A stretch of 64,000 nucleotides of DNA, taken from the NCBI GenBank assembly GCA_000827205.1, contig KN832558.1, forward strand, positions 454,792 through 518,791, written 5' to 3'. This stretch comes from Plicaturopsis crispa FD-325 SS-3 (Eukaryota > Basidiomycota > Agaricomycetes > Amylocorticiales > Amylocorticiaceae). The notes under the pieces were generated by a model that made no database searches, had not been told where the DNA came from, and saw nothing but the letters and a program-made list of their open reading frames with translations. Shown piece after piece: positions 56,521 through 64,000 of this stretch (positions within the stretch are counted from its first letter, which is position 1; every line of letters begins with the position of its first letter). The translations under genes and the position numbers were made by a program.

Positions 56521-58231
56521 TCAGCTAGCCGCCGTAACTGAGCTAGCAGCATACGTCTCCTCTAGCCGCGACCGTACATATTCACCAGCCGAGACGACCT
56601 CGTACTTGGCAGGGTGGTCATCGTCAACACAGCTTGGGAGGGCCTGTGCAAGGGACACTGTCATTAAATGGGAGATCACAAGCAAAGATGGAGGCAGACG
56701 GAGGGGAGGAGAGGCAACATGAAATGGTCCAGAACCCAATATTGGTATATAATGCCACGCACCTCCAGCGGGACATCGTAGTCTACCCCGAAGAAAAGCG
56801 GGATCGAGTAGCGCTCTACGCCTGTGCGGTTGATCGCGCGATGCACAGTTGATTTGAACACGTCGTCTGGGCATAGGTATAAGTGGTAGTGGGTAATAAT
56901 GGCATATCGTTGGTGGGGACGAGAGCGTGAGCGTGTTAGCAGTGTTTGACACGATTAATGTTAGTGGCAGGCATCGAGGGTATGAATCAGCGGTACGCAC
57001 TCGTCCAGCGCGCGAATTGGTCACCCAAACTATGAGGGAAATCGTCAAACATCGAATGAGAGTCAGCACTACTCTCATCGACCGAACTAGCACTTACTTG
57101 ATGACTAGCGTTCCCACCACCGGGACCGCATCCACCCAGTGACCTGCAGTGTTCAGCACCTGCAAGGCAGGAACAGTGTCCTGATACAGGATCGTGAAGC
57201 ACTTAGAGGCGTGGATCACATGCGAGTTAGCGATTGCAAGTGATAGTAGAGGCACAAAGGACGAGCAAGGAAGGGCAAACCTCGTAGCTATCTCGAAAAC
57301 GTCAGTGGGGGAGGGCAGACGGAAACACGGACATGTATATCACTGACTCGGTGTGTGCGCCGATGCCGATAACGCGCTCGTCTACGGGGCCCGTCTGCGG
57401 CGGGTAGTGCAGTAGGCGTAAGATAGCTGCTGGGTTTTTCGTCTAGTAGAGGTGTATCAGCGTCGTTGCACACTCACGAGTAGACGAAAGCATCACATAC
57501 CTTGTCCGCGAAGAAATCCTCGGGTAGGTTGAGCGCGAGGGCAAATAGCGGGAAGAGGGAGAGTCCAAGACGGACTGCGGCGTGGCTTGAGCGATGTCGT
57601 GAGCGGATGCACAGCAGCAGCGACTACAGTACTCACTAGTACGCCAATACATCCTCTCTGAAGCGTGGCAATGCCGCGTTATCAGGCCACACATTGACGC
57701 CCTCCATGGCACCATCCTCACCTCTATGCCCCCCGCGTTCGTCCTCCCACCCAATATCAAAGCCCTCATGGACATCACCCTTATTCTCGGCGTTCGTGTT
57801 TTCACCAAGGAGTGCAGTGTACCCCTTGTAGTTTGGGGTCTTGTGGATGTCAAGGGCCAGTTTGTCTTGGTCCGGAAGTGCAAAGAACTGCTTTGCTTGG
57901 TGGATGGTACAAGCAATGACGGGATTAGGGATAGAATGGTTGGATACTGGGAATCCACTGATAAGCAAGACGGCAGGGCCACTAATAGATACGGCGCGCA
58001 CCGTAGAAAAATCCGACATTAATGCAGGCGTCACGGATAGTGTCTGCGAGGGCGCGGCGAGCCGCAGGATCAGGACTGGACGCGTTAGCTAGATCGCTGT
58101 TTGCGTATCAGTGATTATAGTAGACCGGAGAGAAGTAGGTGTACGGACATGATAGGGATCTGCTCAAACGTACTGTCTGTACGTTTCTGTGCAAACAACA
58201 GTGCTGGATTAGCTGTGACCGAAGGAGACAT
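56521..58231 (-). CDS. 2-oxoglutarate/Fe(II)-dependent dioxygenase (isopenicillin N synthase-like)
   Basis: This is an oxygenase that would couple 2-oxoglutarate decarboxylation to hydroxylation or desaturation of an unknown small molecule. ATG 58231 starts MSPSVTANPALLFAQKRTDS. The DIOX_N part is IPIIDLANASSPDPAARRAL, DACINVGFFYVSNHSIPNPV and FFALPDQDKLALDIHKTPNY, with KGYTALLGEN. The core has VIGIGAHTDYE joined to CFTILYQD, which contains the Fe-binding HxD. Then come GHWVDAVPVVGTLVINLGDQ, FARWTNDVFKSTVHRAINRT with the distal His, and RYSIPLFFGVDYDV with the Arg-x-Ser that grips 2-oxoglutarate. The last exon is ALPSCVDDDHPAKYEVVSAG and ends at 56521. All active-site residues are present, but the Asp depends on a 7-nt microexon. 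Confidence 0.9.
57281..57287 (-). other. 7-nt microexon encoding the HxD aspartate
   Basis: The upstream exon ends CACACCGA before GTCAGT. The seven bases CTACGAG lie between a GATAG acceptor and a GTTTGC donor, and the next exon starts TGCTTCACG after CTCTAAG. Joined they read HTDYECFTILYQD, the family consensus around the iron-binding HxD. Joining the flanking exons directly shifts the frame. Confidence 0.8.
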
Positions 58232-58581
58232 GGCGGTTTAGATGGTCAAAGTAGATATGGCGGCAAATATTGGAGTGGCACTGGTACAGCTGAAGGAATC
58301 CCCGGCAGGCAGGCAATAGGGGCACATCGGATAGGTCACTGGCTCACAGCAGCCTTGCCGCCGCCACCCTCCCCATCTAGCTCAAGACATCGAAGCCAAT
58401 TCACAACGACCGCCTCCAAGTGGTGCCTCATAAGGCCCAACATCCGATAGATAGTATTTACAGAAAGCTACACAATATGACTGAGACAATATCAGCTAAA
58501 TAGATTCGCGCCTTCAGGATACATCCCGAGATCTTCGTGACGAAATACAACTCACCACCATTTTCCTAGTACAGGCTATCC
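58232..58581. other. Intergenic, no gene seen
   Basis: This is the promoter of the oxygenase gene and 3' flank of EMC8/9. Nothing notable. Confidence 0.4.
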
Positions 58582-59348
58582 CTATACTGCCAAACATGCC
58601 TCGTTCTTGAGCCAATCGACGCTGACATCTTCAAGATGGTCGTCAAAGTCCCCGAATTTCGCATGTGCGCGCGCATGGACGGCAGCGACTGCACGCGCGG
58701 GAGAAGAGGGATCGGCAAGCGTAAACAATTGAGGTGTTGTCGCGGGACGCCAAGACGCGGAGGTTGCAGAAGATGGGAGATAGGGCTAAGAAGAAGGTAA
58801 ATTCCACCAACGAGGTCAAGACTGTAAAGAAAGGTTACACACGATCAATGCTGCATCCTCCGAGCCCAATTTCTCGCCGTCGATCTGTGTGGAATGAGTG
58901 GATTGGATATAAGAGACACAGCAGATCTACGCACGACAAATGCTATGGCGCCGTCGAACTGTTCGCGTAATTTGCCCGCAACACGCTCGCCAACGGGGGC
59001 TAATGCAGTTTCATCCAACCGCTCGCATGCCTGGTAGTACCCAACCAGCTGCAGCCCGCGCGCCGACGCGTGCGTTCGCGCCTATACAACGCGCCCATAG
59101 TGAGTACAAAGTGGACACACACGCAATGCTAGACGCGCTACACATACAAGGTCAAGACCGATCTCCATCATGGGACTAAGGCTTGTCCAGTGGTGGAGCA
59201 ATGGGATCGCGTCGTCGATGGTGACCTTTCCAGAGCCAGACGCGTTACCAAGGAGAACGCCATTGACGGGCTTGTGGGGGTGTTTCGCAGCGTGCAAAAA
59301 GATCTTGAGGTACGCATTGTACGCGACCGTATAAGTATTTCCAGACAT
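58582..59348 (-). CDS. ER membrane complex subunit EMC8/EMC9-like (MPN fold)
   Basis: This is a cytosolic-side subunit of the EMC, which inserts transmembrane proteins into the ER. ATG 59348 starts MSGNTYTVAYNAYLKIFLHA, then AAKHPHKPVNGVLLGNASGS and DDAIPLLHHWTSLSPMMEIG. A second exon gives LQLVGYYQACERLDETALAP and REQFDGAIAFVV, a third IDGEKLGSEDAALI, and the last exon contains FGDFDDHLEDVSVDWLKNEA and ends at TAG 58582. The order and the final DFDDHLE-WLKNE match the UPF0172 family. The zinc-binding residues of active JAMM proteases are not expected in this family and I do not see them. At least four exons are needed; two intermediate splice sites were placed only approximately. Confidence 0.87.
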
Positions 59349-59693
59349 TGTAGGGGAGAATTGGAAGAAAGATATTTCTGCTACAAAGTCGCGCGCCGCG
59401 TGGTGAGACACCGATGCGCCACCCGGCAGCGGGAAGGCGCGCCGAAAGGCTGTAGAGAGGCGTGTTCACTGGCTGCTCGACAAACCAGATGCATTGACTA
59501 GACGATAAACAATTGCGAGGATGATCTACGTAGACAGTCCAATATGCAGGGGAGGAAAACAAGGATATAGTCTGTACATACGAAAACAACGCTGAACAAA
59601 CCTGCAAAGTGACGAGAGTTATGGACATAACCAAGATTGAAGTGGATGATGTAGAATAGGATATGATACGATGCAATAGAATATACAAAATGT
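59349..59693. other. Intergenic, no gene seen
   Basis: This is the promoter of EMC8/9 and 3' flank of the Cep57-like gene. Nothing notable. Confidence 0.4.
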
Positions 59694-62600
59694 TCAGCAA
59701 ACCGTAGGATGCTTTTTGAGACCGCGGCGCCGGCCCCATGATGCAGTCTCCACGGGGACTGAGCGGGAGTTTCTCGGAGGGACGACGGACTCAGCCACGT
59801 TCTTGTCCTTGAAGTTCAGAAGGTCGTAGAGAGACGCGATTTGGTCACCCTATCCATGAAGGCGGTCAATGTCATGCAGGCAAAGCTCAGATGCCGAGTG
59901 AAGCGTACCTTTTGTTCGAGGACATCGATGACTTCACGGAGGTGTCGCGCAAGTACATTGCGTTTGGCAACGTTTGAAGCGGCGTCAATGAACTTGTACT
60001 GATCAGCGAGCTCGACATATATGCTGAAAGAAATACAGATTAGCCTCAGTACAATACTCGAAATCAGGAGGCACACCTTTTGTAATGCGTGAAGTCGTCT
60101 TCGAGCTCCCTCAAGACTCGGGCGAGTACGGTTTGAGGAGGAAGCCGCTCTTGCTGGCCGTCCTGGGACCTGACGCCATCCGCAAATGCAACATGCTCTC
60201 GCTGTTTTCCTTTCATGGTCGCATTCCGCAGCGCACGATTAACAGCGTCGCGGTCATCGTCTCCTTCGGCGTACCCCTCATCCTCCTCCGCATGGGTTCG
60301 CCCTCCTCCACACGATCGCTGAGGGGAGCCCGCCCGACGACGACGATGGCACACAGTGCATGTATCCGCATTGTGCTCCGGAGCGGAGAAAAACAGGCGC
60401 TCGAGATTCTCGCCGCGTATCTGAGGGAAAGGAGTCTCGGGAGCATCGGGTTTTGGAGAAGGCGGTTTCGGATGGGAGCGCTTGCCCCCGGCTTGGGCTT
60501 GTGCGGGCGTAGGTGCAGATGGGCGGGCTGACGAAGATGCTTCTGGCTGAGGGGCGTTGACATGCGAGCGGGCGTGTTGATACAAGGGCGGCGCGCGTGC
60601 AGGGGGCGACGGAACTCTTTGGGCTGGCTGCTCTTCCTCATCATCGGTGTCCTCTACAGTGGGGCGAACACTGCCGCCGCTGATGCTACGGCGCTGTGCT
60701 AGTACGGGTGTCGACGAACGTGAATGCGACACGGAGAACGAGCGATGAGACTGAGAAACAGAGAGAGATGGGCGGGAGTGTTGCGAGAGCGCAGACGGAG
60801 AACGCTGGGAAAGGGACGAGCCGGACCTCTCCGAGCGGCGGTCTTCCAGCTCGACTGAGATGCGTCCAATGGACTCGTCAGTGATGAACGGACGCGTGGT
60901 GTTGTACGATGCGCGATCGGTGCGGTTGGTGTCTCGGACGCGGCGGCGCGTTTCGGTAGGATCGTTCAGGGACTCCAGCTCAGGCGATAGTCCTCGTCGA
61001 GTAGACTCTGCGTCTGGCTTGTAGTCTTCATCGTCCTCGTCGGTGTTCTCATTTTCGGCGTCATGCGTTGTTTCCTGCGCTTCCTCCTCTTCCTCGGTGC
61101 TGGGCTCAGCCTGCGCCTGCGCCTGCAAGCCTTCGCGAACAGCCCGTCGCTCCGCCAGACCATCTTCTACTACGCCTCTCAGCACTTCCACCTCGCCTGC
61201 GAGCCGGTCAACCTCTTCCCGTAGTCTGTCAACCTCAGCCGCCTTCTCAGCCAATGCACGTCTATCGTCTTCCCTTAGCGTCCGCAGTTCTTGCAGAAGT
61301 TGTTGGTGCGATGCAAGCTCCTCGGTCAGCCTCTTCAAATGGGTACGCAGCGAGCCAATCAATGCCTCCAAAGCTAGATCAGAACAACGCGTTAGCACAA
61401 ACAAGGTAGGATAGCCCGCATACAAGCTTACCCTTCTTCTCTTCCACTACCTCCTTGTACCGCACACTTTGTTCCCCGACCTCTTCCTCGCGGGCGCGCT
61501 GCTTCCCTTTGCGTCGGACGTCATCCAACCGCTGGCGCGCAATCACCTCCTCTCGCTCCATCACCCTGGAGCGTTCCCGCGCGACCTCCTTCCTGCATGC
61601 ATCCAATTCACGCTCAAGCTCCCGCACCCTACGGCGCGAGATACCATTCTGAGACTCAAGGTGAGCCAGCTGTGTTTGCACAGCGGTCAACGTCGCCAAA
61701 AGACGAGCTGATGAGTGTATATTAGTACCGTACGCAACGAAGGCAGGGCAAGAGACGCACCTTCAGCTTCTCTCGGTGAATCATCTCCTTCGTATGCAAA
61801 ATGCTCGAGGCCCGGTTTCATGGGCGATTCCACTGCGCTCGTCAGCCCAGTCACGTCGGGCAAATGGACGCGCCCGCCGACTTTCCGCGCTCTCGCACTC
61901 GCCGGCCCATGTCGCGCACGCACAGTACTCTGCGCGAGGGGCACGCCGCTGCCCCCTTCCCACCGGCTCTGGTCAGCCGCATCGTTCCGCGCGCCCCATT
62001 GACTCTGCTCCGCCTCGATCTCCCGTGCGAGTCCCCGCGCCATTTTGGTGAACTTGCTGCCAGCAGTTGACGGAGTGGGCGGCTGCACGGCGACGGCGGG
62101 TGCGGGCGATTGCGGGAACGTGTACCGTTTCCGCGCTTTGGGCGTGGGTTCGTTCGCAGGCGATAGAGGGCGGGGGCCGGTAGAGACAAGCGGCGACGTA
62201 GGGCGTTGGGACCGGCCATGGGCAGTGCGGACTGAACGTGCGGAGAGCTGAGCTGGCGAGGCGTGGTGGCCCTGCGCGCTACGCGGCCGCTTCGGAGAGA
62301 AATCGACGCGCTGTAGTGCATCGCTCAGCTTTGGACGCGACCGCTCAGGTCCGGAGCCAGAATCAGAGGACGATGATGAGGCGGATGACGGAGCCAGCGG
62401 CGGCGAGCGAAGGTGGGGCGGGAGATGCGTCGCCGTCTGGCCAGACCGAAGTACACGGTCCAGCTCAGCGCTGTCATCGACCACAAGCGGGTCGAAATTG
62501 AGGGACGCTGCGGCCTGTAGACACCATTGCACATCCGAATCCATTAGCGTGATACCTGCGATGCGGACGAGACAGAGCACGCACCTGCTTCGAGCGCGAG

Positions 62601-63118
62601 CGTTCTGCGTCGTCGAACATGCTGAATCTGCCATTGGCAATCATCTCACCGACAGGGCGTTCGGGGTCGTATTCGGCACCGCTGATGCTGACATCGGCTC
62701 TGCGTCCACCGCGGCCACCCAGCCCGGCACTGAGGGTGAGTGCGCTGGCATGGTGGGCGGCGGTGGACCCATAGCTGTACGGATCGATGCCTTCTGTGTC
62801 GAGCTCGTCGAGAGTGCGGTAAGAGTACGCATCGTGCGAGGGCTGGTCAAAGTCGCCGAAGGAGCGCGAGTAGTGTCGCGGGTACTCGACAGAGTCCATG
62901 TCACCACCGTCTTCTTCCTCCGAGTCACCGTACTGACGCATGGTCCTGTCCTGGTAGTGGTTGCTGTTGTTGTCGCTGTCGTATTCTGCCGAGGACGGCG
63001 GTGCGGAGGAAAGGCGGAGAGAGAGGTTGTCGGTGTGCTGTAGGTTGCGTTCGAGCGCGATGCGACGCTGTTCGAGCTCGTCGCCTGCAATGCTAAAATC
63101 GAGGCTGACCCCGCTCAT
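59694..63118 (-). CDS. Cep57 microtubule-binding domain protein (spindle pole body type)
   Basis: This is a coiled-coil protein likely at the spindle pole body, comparable to the fission yeast Ppc89 class. ATG 63118 starts MSGVSLDFSIAGDELEQRRI. The first 400 residues or so are Ser/Arg/Asp-rich. Long coiled coils follow (AHLESQNGISRRRVRELERE, then LEALIGSLRTHLKRLTEELA and LREEVDRLAGEVEVLRGVVE). Next are a disordered Ser/Pro stretch, a Cys pair (CTVCHRRRR), and the C-terminal domain VLARVLRELEDDFTHYKSIY with VELADQYKFIDAASNVAKRN and LREVIDVLEQKGDQIASLYD. The tail is basic (RRRGLKKHPTVC) and stops at 59694. The C-terminal block is what I recognise as the Cep57 microtubule-binding region; the pole-body location is inferred from that family. 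Confidence 0.75.
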
Positions 63119-63620
63119 CACCCGACCGCGTGGTGTATCGCTTTTGTTATGAAGGAATGAGAGAGAAAAAGGGCGGGCGGGGTAGAGAAAAGTGCGGTGG
63201 ACGGTGGACGAGACGAAAAGGCGCAAGTTCAAATTCTTCCGAGCTCGAACATCAACAATCTCGCGTCTGATTCAGATCACATGGGCCGTGTTTCACCTGC
63301 AGGGTCAGTGCACGATAAATAGATAAATATTACGGGCACACAGACAATAGACAAGGTAAAAAACATTCTGCTGTTCAGATGAAACATATGTACGGGATGG
63401 GTGGATGGACAGGCACAGACGGTACAAGTGGGGTGTAATGGTTGTGGTGGTAATACGTTGATGAGGGATCGATGGATGGGTGGGCAAAGTAAAGTACAGC
63501 GATAGGATATACGGGCATCAGTGGGCAAGAAGACGAAGGGGCTGATCCAGAGAGATAAAAAACAGTCTAGGTGAAGTCGGTTGAGGACATCGCACCGGTC
63601 GTTGCAATATCATCTCCTCA
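63119..63620. other. Intergenic, no gene seen
   Basis: This is the promoter of the Cep57-like gene and 3' flank of YPD1. No gene is seen. Confidence 0.4.
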
Positions 63621-64000
63621 TCAGGGCTCCTCCTCGCCCCCGTGCTCTCGGTACCAGCCTTTGAGCCACGACTCTGCCGCATGGTACTCGCTCTTTACGC
63701 GAGAAAGTAGAGGCCCTATCTTTGCGAGGGCGTCGGCGGGCAAGAGGTCTGTGCCGAGCTCCTCGTCTCGCAGCTGGCCGTAGTGCTGAATCTTCTCGCA
63801 TGACGCCTGCACCTTGGCAACTCCCAGTGCAGCTGACGAGCCCTTTAGGAAATGCCCCAGCGAAGACAGCTTCACGAGGTCTTTCTTTGCTCTGGCGGCG
63901 GGTTAGAGAAACTGAAATCAGGGAGGGAACGGAACGCACAAGGCTTCATCCATCTCGACAAACGTGGTGTCGACCTGGGAAAAGTACGCCCATGCCATTG
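63621..64000 (-). CDS. YPD1: Histidine phosphotransfer protein Ypd1 (5' end outside the window)
   Basis: This is the HPt intermediate that passes phosphate from a hybrid histidine kinase (Sln1 type) to response regulators Ssk1 and Skn7 in osmotic and oxidative stress signalling. The partial upstream exon reads WAYFSQVDTTFVEMDEAL. After an intron (donor GTGCGT, acceptor CCGCCAG) comes AKKDLVKLSSLGHFLKGSSA with the phosphorylated His in HFLKGSSAALG, the canonical HPt box. Then follow CEKIQHYGQLRDEELGTDLL and YHAAESWLKGWYREHGGEEE before the stop at 63621. The spacing from the phospho-His helix to the C-terminal helices is normal for Ypd1. The start codon is beyond position 64000. Confidence 0.93.

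Noticed and set aside
1-64000. Transposons, virus-like elements, CRISPR arrays or rRNA genes
   Set aside because: I looked for transposase, reverse transcriptase, integrase and capsid-like motifs, for long terminal or inverted repeats, and for spaced repeats, and saw none.

Overview
The window looks like nuclear DNA of a mushroom-forming basidiomycete (Agaricomycete). Genes are dense and broken by many short introns of about 50-70 bases. Several families typical of that group are present: a DUF6533 membrane protein, paired MYND-finger proteins, Zn2Cys6 regulators and a Ser-rich signalling mucin. All identifications come from reading the sequence and its translations; no database search was run, so exon joins are hand-built and family names are my recognition of motifs.

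Layout. 0-3.5 kb: the 3' end of an unrecognised + gene and a DUF6533 protein (-). 3.5-9 kb: an unusual ATP-dependent DNA ligase with two N-terminal SWIM zinc fingers (-), head-to-head with mitochondrial HSP60 (+). 9-15 kb: a Zn2Cys6 regulator (-) head-to-head with farnesyl diphosphate synthase (+). 15-22 kb: a PH-like protein and two tandem MYND proteins (all -). 22-32 kb: an ER P58IPK-type J-protein, a second Zn2Cys6 regulator, a lone RNase III-like protein and a four-helix membrane protein (all +). 32-38 kb: an Msb2-like mucin and a hypothetical gene (-). 38-42 kb: a Sec14-type lipid transfer protein, MDM35 and a zinc alcohol dehydrogenase (+). 42-50 kb: the cohesin loader SCC2 (-). 51-53 kb: an aldo/keto reductase (+). 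53-64 kb, all -: a DHX33/Dhr2-like helicase, a 2-oxoglutarate/Fe(II) oxygenase, EMC8/9, a Cep57-like microtubule-binding protein, and the 3' part of the phosphorelay protein YPD1.

Most genes are housekeeping and do not form an obvious cluster. Two membrane-lipid genes (Sec14-like and MDM35) are adjacent. Two proteins of osmosensing type (Msb2-like mucin and Ypd1) share the window but lie 28 kb apart.

The most noteworthy points are the SWIM-SWIM-ligase architecture and three candidate microexons of 6, 7 and 10 nt. Each microexon supplies or splits a metal-ligand codon in an unrelated gene. I saw no transposon, virus-like element, rRNA, convincing tRNA or CRISPR array.
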